Origin: Myrica gale
Taxonomy: Eukaryota > Streptophyta > Magnoliopsida > Fagales > Myricaceae
NCBI GenBank assembly: GCA_963930655.1
Contig: OZ005612.1
Coordinates: 8,375,001 to 8,439,000, forward strand
DNA length: 64,000 nucleotides
Direction of reading: 5' to 3'
Shown: positions 47,155 through 60,400 of the stretch, piece after piece
How positions within the stretch are numbered: position 1 is the first letter of the stretch
Layout: every line of letters begins with the position of its first letter
Notes under the pieces: model-generated
The model's database searches: none
Told to the model about the DNA's origin: nothing
The model's input: the letters and a program-made list of their open reading frames with translations, nothing else
Position numbers and translations under genes: made by a program

Positions 47155-50100
47155 TGTGAGACCCCGAATTGCATTGTGCTATTTATGCTTATGTATCTGT
47201 TCTTGAATTTAATTTTTGGTGCTGTTGTTTGGCCAATGTAAGATATTAAGCTACAATTATTATGGAATTTTGACTTCTAAATTTTCCTTAAGTATTTTCA
47301 TTAAGGTTGTGAAGTCAAGTTAGTGAAATTTAAATCTTTTCTTAGTGGCCGAATTATTTCAAGGTAATTTTCCTTCTACATTTTATTGTGTTATAATGAT
47401 CTATAGTATATTGGTATTTAAGGATATTTAAAGTGCAATTTCTCAAATTTTAGTTGCTGAATATCTCTAAGTATTTTCATTATAGCCTAAGTGATGATTG
47501 TGAAGTGTAATACATGTAATTTATGTTATGTTTGTTCTAATAGCCTTGACCTTCTTCATTAGTAACCTTGATCTTTATTAGGTCAACTAAGTAGCAATAA
47601 AGCGTACTAACCATAGCGATTCACGTGTAGAGCATAGAAAGTCAAAAGAGAAGATAGTAGGTGATTCATGTGAATAACAAAGAGGGAGAGTGATGCTAGG
47701 CCGAAGAAGAAGTCATGTGAAGCATAAGAAAGCAAAAGAAATAAAAGAAAAACAAGAGACAAAGCATTAAATTGCTGCCCATGCAACCAATGGTTACTGT
47801 CGATGGAACCAAGGGGAAATTTCCCCCTTGCTCGTGAACTTGGCCAAGTTCATTTGGCCGAGTTCTTCACCTTTCCTTTGCATTCCACGCCTCACTCACT
47901 TCACACACACTTAGTTCACTCTTTGGTCGCACAAGGGAGAGAGCAAAAGAGAGCTTGGCCGAGAGAGGGAGAAGGAGAAAAACCGAGTAGGTGAAGGAGG
48001 AGAAAGCAAGGCCAAGGGAAAAAGCAAGCCTAGGTTAGGGAAATCTTGCCCTTTGATGTTTCTTCCCCTATGAGTTGTTGTTTCTCCTGATTCTTACCAT
48101 GGATGTCCTATTATAGGTGTTCTCTAGCCATCTCTAGTGTCCAGCCGAAACTCCTAAGGTAAGGTGCTCTTGTTTTGGAAAAATATATGGCATGGAAGTT
48201 AAGTTTTGGCTGCTGTTCTTGTGAACTTGCTGATGGAGGTCTTGTGAACTGATTTCTTGAGATTTGTTGATGGAGGAAGGGATTTAAGGCCACGGTTTTG
48301 GATAATGTTGAAGGAAGTGATGACTTTGGTTTTGATGTTGGACATATTAGCATGCATGTAGGAATTTTGATTGTGTTGGCCGAATCTTGTGGCTTGTTTG
48401 ATGTGAATTAGTTGTTGTATGTTCTTATGATTAAGGATGGTTAATGGTGATTGGAGGTCACGGTTTAGATTAATTAAGGCTTGGAAAATGAGATTTGAGA
48501 TATGACCTTGCTCATAGACTCGTTGCATGTGAAGTTAAAGTGTAACTCTTTGATTTTGGAGCATGTTAGCTTGCTGTAAAATATCTTGGAAATAGTTTTG
48601 AAAAAGGTGAAGTTTAGATGATGTTAGGGTTCGGTTAGTGGCCTAAATCTAGGAGCAAGTGTGATTGAAAAATGCTAATGCAAGAAAATGTTATGAAAAT
48701 GGAAGAAAAGGAACAATAGTATCCGAATGGTGTTGCTGCCCTATGCCATGGAATGTGTGTCTTATGTTGTTTCCTTAAGATTGCTTGCTGTTATGAATGT
48801 ATGTGAAAATAGCAAGCTAGTCACCTAAGTCAATTGATTACATTTGGTGGTCCTGTAGATAATTACACTCGGGTTAAGTGGGAGTTGAATTCATGTTGTT
48901 TTCTTTAAGTGAATTGTATGGATATTGTAAGAAAGTTGAGGATTGTGAATCTGAAAATAATCCTTTGGTTCAAATCAGCAAGCCTAAAAGTGAAAAGAAG
49001 GTCAAGGTGGTCACGAGTTGATCATTTAAATGAGGATTAATGTCTATCGGTTGTATTTTGAAGAATTGTCGGCATTGGTGTTCATGTGAGCTTGAAAACT
49101 TAGAGATAAGACCAATGGAACTTAGGTTAAATTCTATAGGAATCGGCAGTGCCCCTCTAACACATCTATTGAGGTTTGATTAATGGAATTTGATAGACAT
49201 TAGTCCATGCAAGGTAAGAGTGAAAAATACGGAATAAGGAGAATAGAAATTAGACATGAGATTGGTTGGTGTTTTGGTATGAGATTCTTAATATGAAATG
49301 TTGTTGCTGATCTTCACGGATAGGTCTTGAAATCAATGATGTTGATGGGAAGAATCAGTGTAATAAGTTGAATACAAGTTGGACATATTGTTGTTAAAAC
49401 AACAACCTAGTTGGAGTTGTTTGATGTATATTTTTATTGTTTTCAAATTTGTTTTATGCAAGCTAAAGTTTAAAAGAAATATTTTGTAAGTAAAGTCATA
49501 TTTTCAAGGATATGAATTTTGGAAACCAAAAACATCTATGAGTACTTTTGTATGTCTATTTGACTGTTTTGCCTAAGCTTCTAAGTAACGTATTTAACTC
49601 GCTTGTAGGTGAGGCACCACTTGAAACTCAGAAGGATCAAGGTAAGTGGAAATAAGTGAAAACTTACTTTTTATGAAAAGTGGAATGATACACAACATGA
49701 TTTTTCATGATCAAGCATGACATGTTATTTATTATCAAGCATGACACGTCAAGCATTTGCATGTTTTCTTTCAAGAAAAAGAAGTTTTTATGCAATGAGA
49801 GCATGAAAGATGTTTATGACAATTTACGTTAAGGGGCTTTGGTCGGTACCGCACTAAGTTAAGAAGGTACATCCATACTGAAGGATGTTTACGTGAAGGG
49901 TGGATGTTACCTAGGACGCTTATACTGAAGGACGTTTACGTGAAGTTTGGGTAAGTCCTTGAGGTCTGTGCAACTACACTGAAGAACGATTGAAAGAAGG
50001 TGCGGACCTCCAAGGGTCGTGTCTAGCCATCAGGCCTGGGGCCACTTCAAGGGCTAGCTCAACCAGATGTTATGTCTCCAAGGGAAAAATGGGACGGTTC

Positions 50101-50695
50101 CAATGGGAACGCACAACCCTGACTTCGGGGGTTAAATGAAGCGTATGTAGCCCACAAGATAAGAAAAGATTCTTTTCAAAGACCAAGTGTCATATGAAGT
50201 TCAAGTATATGTTTTCAAGAGCAAGTGCATGTGCATATGCAAACATGAAGCATGCATGCACATCAAGATTCACGATCATTCATGTTTTACAAGTTCATGT
50301 TACAAGCTCATATTTACAAGTTCATATTTCCTTATTGAGTCTTTTGACTCACAATTTTTTAAATTGTATCATTCCAGATGTTCCAGGTGAAGGCATTCCT
50401 GAGGACTACTTGTCTTAAGAGGGAAGGCTCTCCATGAAGTTTTGAGATGTTGGTGACTATTGACCAATGTGGTCTGTCACTTAGGAAGTGTTTTGTTTAT
50501 GACATGTAATTAAGATGCTTACTCATTTATTAATGAGGTCATTTTGTATAAGTTAAAGTTTATGTAGATTCCCTTGGCTCGTCTCTCTCTCAGAAATTTT
50601 TCCGCTGTAAGTCGAGGTTAAGTTCGCTGGAGTGTTCATACGGGAATGCTCGCGGCTGTCATTGGCCCCTTCGGGCTAGCGTTCGGGGCGTGACA
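47155..50695. mobile_element. Large solo LTR (3.54 kb) with 5-bp target duplication
   Basis: Ends TGTGAGACCCCGAA and TTCGGGGCGTGACA are inverted versions of each other. The 5-bp duplication GTGGG at 47150-47154 and 50696-50700 is perfect. No gag or pol lies inside or beside it, so it is a solo LTR left by recombination, probably gypsy-type from its length and ends. Short frames inside are not genes. Confidence 0.88.
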
Positions 50696-50895
50696 GTGGG
50701 TCTTACAACATTTAATGTATTTACGACGTATTTCTCTCTCCAAATTAGACCATCTAATTTGAGTAGGAAATTGGAAAGAATCCTAATCTAGTATATATAT
50801 ATTGATACTTCTCTTTTATTACCTTTGCTAATTTGGGAATGTAAAATTAATTTGCACTTCTTTGGGATGCTCCAATATTATTAGGGGTAAAGTCA

Positions 50896-53422
50896 TAGTT
50901 AGCTCCATAAGTATGATCAAAAATTAATTCGGTACCCTTAATTATGAATTCGCGATTTGAGACCCATAACTTTTAAAAATCATCAATTCTAGCCCTCGGT
51001 CTAAATTAGACGGAAAATCCGACGGAAAATTATGCAAAATGACCGAAAATGCCCCTCAAGACTAAATAAAAAAAATAAAAACTAAAAACTAAAAAATAAA
51101 TATATTTTGAAATAGAGTTTCAATAGTTTTATTTAAAGAATATTATTTTTTAAAGAATTTTTTAGTAATTTTATCTTGGAAGGGCATTGAAGTCACTATA
51201 AAAAAAAGGTCTATAGCGACGGTCTTTTTAGCTGCGGTCGCTAAAAACGCTGTTAAAGACCCCCTTTATCCGCATTTTTTGAAAAACGCCGCTAAAGGTA
51301 TTACCTTTGTCGACGGTCTTTTTAGCAACGGTCATTGACCGCCGCTATAGACCCCCTTTTAGCAGCGGTCTTTTTAGCAGCGGTCACTGACCGCCGCTAT
51401 AGACCCCCCCTTTAGCAACGTTTTGCAGAAAATGTCGCTAAATGTATTATCTGTAGCGGCGGTCAGTGACCCTCCTATAGTTGGAAAAAAAATTCAAAAT
51501 TATATTTTATTTAATGTTAATAATTATTTCATAGACTATTTTATTTCTTTTAATACATAATTTTATTTTGTAACGTGTTTAAAAAAAATTTAGGAGACCT
51601 ACATAATAAAATATGGAATTAGAGAGTGTTATCAACATTGAAGTTGTTATATGGAATTAGAAATAATGTTATGAAAGTTATATCTATCATTGTTATGGTA
51701 ATTGTATTTTTAATGACTAAATTTTAGTAGTTTAGACATCTATTATCATATGCTTATAATGAACATATATATTTGTAATAATTAGTAATATAATAATATT
51801 TAATTATGACATATTATTTAATTTAAAATAAAAAAATATTGTGAGATTAATTAACTTATAAATATTATATATTATTACTACCAACTTTTTTTAATTAAGA
51901 TTATTACACTAATTATGAAAAAGAGTGTAAAATAATATGTTATGTATTTAATACTACGTATAAAGAGTTTTAAATACTATTACAATTTACTAAAAATACT
52001 TAACATGTACATAGCTTACTATTAAAAAAGTACTAGATATTATTATTACCAACCTATTTTAATTAAGATTACTACATTAATTATAAAAAGAGTGCAAAAA
52101 TAATATGCTATGTATTTAATACTAAGTACTAAGATTTTTAAATACTATTATAAATTACAAATTGCTAGTATTATTGAGTTATTTTAGGTACGTATTAAGT
52201 AATATACAGTGTATTACAATTACAAATAAAATAGTAATTAAGATGTACTTACAAAATAAATTTTATATCGAGATTATTGAAAGTAAAAAAAAAGAAAGAG
52301 CAAAATTTTAGTTTCCCTCTGTTTTTTTTTTTAGTTTTGGCGCCTTGGCGGGACCGCAGGTTCTCTTTTTATTTTCTAAGTTCTGTCTTATCTTTTCTAA
52401 ATTCTGTCTTATCTTTCAAACGTTCGGGTTGCCATGTTTCGGGAAGTTCGTTTAATGTATGACCTCATCGATTGCGACTCAATCCGCTGCTCCTTCCAAT
52501 CCTTTAGGCGTGTGACTTTGTTTCGGAAATTACAGGACCCACCGCCAAGCGTGCAGGCAGGCAGGACATTTTGTAGTAATTACTTCTACACATGTAGATT
52601 TTCTAAGTTAAGTTCAAAGTTGGGACTGTGTAATTACTTCTAATTTCTGCACATGTAGAAACTTGTAATTGCAAGTGTCAAAAGACTAATTTCTGTAAAT
52701 GAGAAACTTTTAATGATTTTTTTTTTTGAAATTGTAATCTCATGCACCAATAAGTAGACAGCCTTTCTTGTCCTCTGAGGTGTCTTTAATGTTGCAGTTC
52801 ATTTCTTTGAGGTTCTCAAATCATGTCCCTTTGGTTTTTCTTTTTTCCCCCTCTGTTCTTTCTAACCTGTTACTAGTTCCATGCTAGACCTTTGATGCTG
52901 TTGATGGAAAGCAAGCAAGACGGACAAGCTCCTCAAGTCCATTAGGGGAGCTTTTTTTTTTCTAAATCATTAGGGGAGCTTTTCGACCATGGTGATATGT
53001 TGTTTATCTTTCTTTTCTCCTTGTTAGTTAGAAATGACTATGGATGAGTAATGTTCTTGTGTTTTCCAATATTTTGCAGGATGTGATGCTCTTGCTTGTT
53101 CTGTATGTATCATAATATTTTTTCGTTATTTTATAGCCCTTAGATATCCATTATCTCCATAATTTTCCCCAAATATAGTTGGAGGCATTGGCTTTTGGGA
53201 GCACCATTATGGGTGGAATACATGCTTTCTGGCTCTGGTTAATTTCAGCCATTCCATTTTTTGGTGCATTATAGATCCTTTTTTTTGTAATGTCATTTAT
53301 ATGATTTTTCGTCAAATTTAATGTTTAATTTAGATGTTAGAATTGATGATTTTTAAAAGTTATAAATCTCAAATCGCCGAATTTATAATTATTAATACCG
53401 ATTTAATTTTTACTTATAACTA
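50896..53422. mobile_element. Mutator-like element with long inverted ends
   Basis: The left end (50896-51060) and the right end (about 53280-53422) are inverted copies over more than 120 bp; both contain AACTTTTAAAAATCATCAATT and a CGATTTGAGA-like stretch. No transposase was found. The interior includes a CACTA-type repeat block (51194-51480), a long AT-rich part and short frames at 52277-52643 that I do not recognise. A 9-bp duplication was not found. Confidence 0.6.
51194..51480. mobile_element. CACTA terminus with subterminal repeat array, nested
   Basis: Starts CACTATAAAAAAAAGG and continues with many direct and inverted copies of TAGCGGCGGTC / GACCGCCGCTA and TTTTTAGCAGCGGTC. Such arrays are the transposase-binding regions of En/Spm elements. 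The opposite end was not found. Confidence 0.72.
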
Positions 53423-53429
53423 GCACACG

Positions 53430-54600
53430 CCCGTGCCTTTAAATTTGAACAATCTCAACGCAGCACTTTAATCGTCCTATTTAAATCCGACATGTCTTTA
53501 TCAAGCTGGGACCGTTATTTTAAGCTGCGCCTCCCCTGAGCCATATAAAGTAACCACATGCTTAACCCACATTGCTGTCATAAGCCATGGGACTGAACTA
53601 TCTAATTACATTCAGAAAATGGATCTATAAGCCAAGATGGCTGTTTATACATCGACCTGAAAATGTGCTCATGATACATACACATACATATATATCTTCA
53701 TCGGTAAAATACCTTCTCTTAAGAGAATAGTCACCTATACGCATCTACTGTTAGTTGTTGATTGGACTTTCACTTCTTATTTGAATGGTACATTAATATC
53801 GCTTAGCTATATAAAAAGGGTAAAAGATAATCCGGCCGGGAACCCAATGTAACCCTAGGAGTACTCCAAAAGACGAATATGTGTTCATAATAGCAGCTTA
53901 TCCAAATAGGATCTTGATGAGTTTGCCAACTCGTTTAATTATCTTTTCACCGTTAGATTAAGATTCCATATAATAAAAATTATTATTTTTGTCACGCCTG
54001 CAGCACCATCTAAATTAAAAGCCCAAGGACTAGTTGAAAGGACTTGCGCTTTAATTTGTTCTTAATCATTTACACCCACAAGTCATCTGATCTTTCTATC
54101 AAGCTCTTCAAGACGAGCTCTTTGACTTAAGAAGTTCATTTGGTAAAATAGATTGCTAGTGGTTCACAGTAATTCAACACCCTAATTTCAGGTCTTTTAT
54201 CTTATCGAGGTCTGCCTAACACTTCCCTTCAGCATCTCTTTATTACTACACTGTCTGCACTACCAAAATACTTTAGTACTCATAATTGTACTAAAATATG
54301 CAACCTCGGATTTTTATCTTTTTTAAAAAAAACGTGCAAAATGCCAATAAATCTATCCAATTAAGCACCTGCACCTAATAAGTCGATAGACAATTAAGAA
54401 ATGGGATACTGTTATAAAGTAACTATTTGAAAAAAAGAACCAATTAAGTACTAGTTTAATTAAATCCGATCTCTAACTTGATAGCATTAGCTTATTTTAA
54501 TTTAAGCTAATTAATGATCTAGCTAGGATCACCCAGCTGCATGTGTAATCTGTTTTCTAATAAGGAGATTAAGTAACCCAGCAAAGGTTGGTCCCGCCAT
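53430..54600. other. Intergenic, no gene seen
   Basis: No coding signal or repeat boundary recognised. Confidence 0.45.
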
Positions 54601-54617
54601 AACCAGCTATATATATA

Positions 54618-55840
54618 CAGGGGCAGAACGACATGGGGCGCCCTAGGCAACTGCCCCCGCCCCCCTCTCTCTTATGTAAAATTAAAGGATTTTTTTTGTT
54701 TGCGGGTCTAATTTGTAGCAGTGATTGCTTTGTTACACATCCTAATACTAACTCATATGATGTAGCTAGATTTAGAAGGTTGTACAAATCTACTTGGAAA
54801 ATCACTTGTGTTTTTGACGCCGGACAGAATAGTGATTATTCTGTAGGCACGTACAAACGGCAATTTGCAAGGAAGAATAGCGTGTTCTACCCCAAGAACT
54901 CGAAGAACAATTCTTGAATTCAATAAAATTCGAATAATATTCAAAACTGCTGAAAACAACCCACAAGCCGGGTTTAAAATAGCTGAGATCTCTGAATTTT
55001 GCCAAAAATAGCAAAATCCTAAAAATTCGAAATTTGAAAATACGAGAAAAGATAAGTCTAGTGCTAAAGATCTGGCCCAAATCGGGTTCAGAATCTCATC
55101 CTAACCGATAATTGAAATATTACCATAAATGGAAAAAAATAATTAAAACTAAGGATTTGAAAAGGAAATCAGTGGATTTCGGCCTCGAAACGAGGTGCAC
55201 CGAGCGTAGCTGGGTGGTCACGATGTGCGCGCCGAAAAGAGCTTTCCGAATTGGGGTCACGGGCGCAAATCCGACACTCGTAGCCAAAGTTATGGCCAAA
55301 AAACCGACACGTGCCCCAATTAGGTAGAATCACGATCTCTTGCCACTTTTACGCTGATCTGACCGCTCCAAATAATTCAGTGCCATTAATGCGGAATCTG
55401 ACAGCTCAGCATCGTCTGACTCGGATCCCCCTGCATCAGTTTTTTACCTTTTGCCAAGATAATTGCGTTTTGAATGTAAAAAAATAATACTACAGAATTT
55501 GCTTGACAAATTAGTAGTTGAAATACTTCAAGAAGGTTTGCAGTGTTTCCTCTACAACAGTGATGATGTTCTATTCTCCCATATTTATTTATAGGACATC
55601 AAAATTTGTTGTACAATTTGAAGAGATGAATATAATAATTAAATAATAAATAACTAAATATTATTTTTCATTTTTTTAGTGGTAGTAATAATTGCAGCTA
55701 ACCTGTATCGCATATATGTTTTGACATTCAATATTTTCATTTTAACTCTAAGACACTTTTGCATTATGTAAGAAAAAATTTTGACATTTCATTTCGCCTA
55801 AAATTTTTTCCCCTTAACTAGAATCCTGGTTCGGCCACTA
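54618..55840. mobile_element. hAT-like element, possibly with a nested insertion
   Basis: Left end CAGGGGCAGAACGACATGG and right end (other strand) TAGTGGCCGAACCAGGAT are imperfect inverted repeats, flanked by TATATATA on both sides (54610-54617, 55841-55848). Because the flanks are simple TA repeats the duplication is weak evidence. The middle part, from about 54810 to 55450, differs in composition and may be a second element. Confidence 0.5.
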
Positions 55841-55848
55841 TATATATA

Positions 55849-57280
55849 AATTAAGTTGAACTTTAACGTTAAGATAAAAGCTGATGAAAATTAGAACAAC
55901 TAATTAGGAGGCTACGTGCTGTGTAGATGGTGATTATTCAATACGCGAGAGGGTCCTCATGATCAGCTAGCGCAGCCTGCTCAGCAAGCAAAAGCAACGA
56001 GAAGCTGGACCAAATGGAGGCATCATAACCTCCCATGCCATTAACACAGACCTCATTGATGTGGTTCCTATGCGGGCCTCTCTTTTGTTTACTGCAGCAG
56101 AAGTATTTTGTTTTTCTAATGAAGCAACATCGCACAAGTTGATCTACAAATAATGATTCCGATTCAAAATTTCGGCACTTGGGGGCCCCACATCACAGCA
56201 ACTTCTCCCTTGGTAAGATATCCTGAGACAGAGACTTCATTGCCGCCTAGTGTGATATTGATGAGATGGACAATGGATTGGGACGTTATGAGTTATTTCC
56301 ATCCGTGATAGACTAAGATTGGCGAGTGCAGGGATGCGAGCTGAGTCTAAAACTTTCCTATGGGTTAAAAACTAAAAAGGATGTGCGTGGGGCAAATTAT
56401 GATAGCAGCTATACATTCTACTCTATATTCAAACACCATCATGCACATAATCTAACATTGGATTCAATTCGCCTGTTGAGAGATATATATGATCAGCGCA
56501 GTAGGAATTTCTAGGAAAAAGAATATACCGTTTGGGGATCCAAATTAAGTTTGTGACGAGGACAAATGAAGCACACTGGAGATATATAAAGGGGGGAAAA
56601 TACGAGGAAGCCATGATTAATTTGATCATCAATGTCGATCCATCAAGTGATGTCCCAAAGACCTTAGAGCACTGTCGGGATGATATATATCTCATGGGTA
56701 TTGAGATGTAAACCATCTGAGGATGTTGGAAAAAACTTTTTCCTGATCGAATGAACTCTAAAGAACTCTTTATTCAGGAAAAAAAAGAACTCTAAATTGT
56801 GAGCTTTAAATTTCAAACAAAGGGTCCAGATTCAAAGAATTGCATCTCTGCAATGGCCTAGAAATTAAGAGATCTTCATCCTCTCCATCTTCTCTCGCGA
56901 AAAGCTTCCTACACTGCCCCGAAAAGTAAAGCTCCCTCCCTCTTTTTTCTAATAATATTCGCAGAACATCCGAACGGGAAACGTTCCCATGCTCACTGAC
57001 ACAGTCAGCACCCTTGGATCAAGCACAGTCCATCATGCTTTGAGTCGACAGCATCGATATCAGATAGACTTCGTCTGTTGGTCCCGACCCTTTTGACTAA
57101 AAGTCAAATCAATCCCCGTATTACTTTTTTTTTTCTTTTAACAGAATCAATCCTCTCTTTAAATTCTCTCTCTCTGAAATTTCATTGTTCGTACTCAAGA
57201 ACCGTATAATTGTGTAAATACTAACAACCCAGCAACTTCAGTCCAGTTCTCCTCTTTTCTTATTCCCTCCCACGTTCCCT
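55849..57280. other. Upstream region of BRL2, no gene seen
   Basis: Only short open frames with no recognisable product. The last few hundred bases would include distal promoter sequence. Confidence 0.45.
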
Positions 57281-57289
57281 CATCCATTT

Positions 57290-57296
57290 TATAAAA
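57290..57296 (+). promoter_or_regulatory. Candidate TATA box of BRL2
   Basis: TATAAAA about 170 bp upstream of the ATG. A CT-rich leader with CTCTCCCTC repeats (57410-57435) follows, typical of plant 5' untranslated regions. Confidence 0.45.
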
Positions 57297-57467
57297 CACT
57301 AAAAAGTAGCTTCTTTTCCTAAAGCTCGCCTCTGCTTTGACAATTCTCATCATAGCCACCGTTCTCTCTCTACACACTAAACATAAATCACAGGACTCTC
57401 TGTAGTTTCTTTATCTCCCTCTCCCTCTCCCTGTCTCTGGGTTGTGTTCCTGCAACTAGTTTCGTGA

Positions 57468-60400
57468 ATGGAGAGCAACAGGTTTCAGCTCTTCTATAGT
57501 CTTGTTGTGCCAATTCTTTTCGTGCTGTCAGTTTTCATTCCTGGGACAGAACAGGATGGATTTTCGTCTTCGATCAAGAGCGATGCACAAGCTCTTCTTA
57601 TGTTTAAGAAGATGGTACTGAATGATCCGAATGGAGTTTTATCAGGGTGGCAGCTTGATAGGAATCCTTGCAACTGGCACGGAGTATCATGCACTCTAGG
57701 ACGAGTGACTCAACTTGATCTTACAGCTTCTAGCCTTGCAGGAACTATCTCCTTGGACCCTCTGGCGCCCCTAGATATGTTATCTGTTCTAAAACTGTCT
57801 TACAATTCATTTTCGATAAATGCTACTTCTTTGCTACAGCTTCCATATGGTTTAAAACAGCTTGATCTATCCTTCACCGGTGTTGTTGGTTCTGTCCCCG
57901 AGAATTTTCTCTCAAGGTGTCCCAATCTAGTTTTCGTGAATCTTTCTTTTAACAACATGACAGGCTCTTTACCTGAAACTCTTCTATTGAATTCCGATAC
58001 ACTGCAGGGTCTTGACCTTTCTTATAACAATCTGACGGGGTCAATTTCTGGTTTGAGAATTGAAAACTCCTGCAGGTCTATGCTGCACCTTGATCTGTCT
58101 GGAAACCAGATAAGTGGTTCCCTCCCAAACTCCTTTTCAAACTGCACTAGCCTCAAAACTTTGAGTTTATCCGAAAATTGGTTCACGGGGGAAATCCCGA
58201 GATCTTTCGGGCAATTCAAGAATTTACAGAGATTGGATATCTCTCATAATCATCTCACCGGCTGGATCCCTCCCGAATTCGGAAATGTGTGCGTCGCGCT
58301 CTTAGAACTTCAGCTTTCTTATAACAACATTTCAGGCTCAATTCCAGCCACCTTATCCTCTTGTTCTTGGTTGCAGAGTCTTGATCTGTCTAATAATAAT
58401 ATATCAGGTCCTTTACCAGATTCCATGTTTCAGAACCTTGGATCATTGGAAACCTTGGTGTTGAGTAATAACCTCATTTCGGGATCATTTCCTGCTTCTG
58501 TGTCATCTTGCAAAAGATTACGAACTGTGGATTTCAGCTCCAACAAGATTTCTGGTGTGATCCCTCCAAGTATATGTCCAGGAGCTGCCTCCCTCCAAGA
58601 GTTGAGAATGCCCGACAATCTCCTCTTCGGAAAAATCCCTGGTGAGCTATCACAATGCTCGCAGCTGAAGACGATTGATTTTAGCTTAAACTATCTGAAC
58701 GGCTCGATTCCAGCAGAGCTTGGAAAGCTTCAGAATCTTGAGCAGCTAATAGCATGGTTCAATGGGTTGGAAGGGAAAATCCCAAAAGAGTTAGGCAAAT
58801 GCAAGAATCTCAAGGATCTCATTCTCAATAATAATCACCTGGAAGGTGAAATTCCAGTTGAATTGTTTAAGTGCAATAACCTGGAATGGATATCTCTCAC
58901 AAGCAATGGACTCACTGGTGAAATCCCGAGGGAATTCGGTCTTTTGACAAGACTCGCCGCTTTGCAGCTCGCTAACAACAGCTTGAGTGGGCAGATACCA
59001 AGAGAGCTAGCGAATTGCAGCAGTTTGGTCTGGCTGGATTTGAACAGCAACGAGCTTACTGGAGAGATCCCTCCGCAGCTTGGCAGACAGCTCGGGTCAA
59101 AAGCACTGAGCGGTATTCTTTCCGGCAACACTTTGGTGTTTGTACGTAATGTGGGAAATTCTTGTAAAGGGATCGGGGGTTTGTTGGAATTTGCTGGAAT
59201 TCGACCTGAAAGGCTACTGCAGGTCCCTACACTGAAAACCTGTGATTTCACGAGATTGTATACTCTGGTACAGTACTGAACCTTTTCACAAAGTACCAGA
59301 CTTTGGAGTATTTGGATCTTTCTTACAATCAGCTTCGTGGTAAAATCCCCGATGAATTTGGAAACATGGTGGCCTTACAAGTTCTTGTAATAGCCCACAA
59401 CCAGTTATCTGGCGAGATTCCCTCATCTCTTGGGCGACTAAAAAATTTAGGCGTGTTTGATGCATCACATAACAGATTGCAGGGTCATATACCAGATTCC
59501 TTCTCGAATATATCATTCCTGGTGCAAATTGATCTATCCAACAATGAATTAACCGGTCAAATTCCAACAAGGGGACAACTAAGTACACTTCCAGCAAGCC
59601 AGTATGCGAACAACCCTGGCCTTTGTGGGGTTCCATTGCCTGAATGCCAGAATGACAATGATGAACCAGCCGTAAATCAGAATTGGGATGCTAGTAGAGG
59701 AAGTCGAAGGGCTTCAGCTTCACCTTGGGCAAACAGTATTGTCCTGGGGATTCTCATTTCAATTGCTTCTGTCTGCATTCTGATTGTGTGGGCAATCGCC
59801 ATGCGTGCAAGACGGAAGGAAGCTGAGGAAGTCAAGATGCTTAATAGCTTGCAAGCATCCCATGCGGCCACTACGTGGAAAATTGATAAAGAGAAAGAGC
59901 CATTGAGCATTAATGTTGCAACTTTTCAGAGGCAGCTGAGGAAGCTCAAGTTCTCTCAACTAATTGAAGCGACAAATGGATTCTCAGCAGCAAGCCTTAT
60001 TGGGTGTGGAGGATTTGGAGAAGTGTTCAAAGCCACGTTGAAAGATGGGTCAAGTGTCTCATACGGCTGAGTTGCCAGGGTGACCGGGAATTCATGGCCG
60101 AGATGGAAACTTTGGGGAAGATAAAGCATAATAATCTCGTACCTCTGTTGGGTTACTGCAAAATTGGAGAGGAGAGGCTCCTGGTTTATGAATTCATGGA
60201 GTATGGAAGCCTTGAAGAAATGCTCCATGGGAGAATAAAGACACGGGAACGACGGATTTTGACATGGGAGGAAAGAAAAAAGATTGCGAGAGGTGCAGCT
60301 AAAGGACTCTGTTTCCTACATCACAATTGCATCCCCCACATTATTCACCGTGACATGAAGTCGAGCAACGTACTTCTTGACCACGAAATGGATGCCAGGG

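Noticed and set aside
55938..56135. 65-codon minus-strand frame upstream of BRL2
   Set aside because: No recognisable family and no matching exons nearby.
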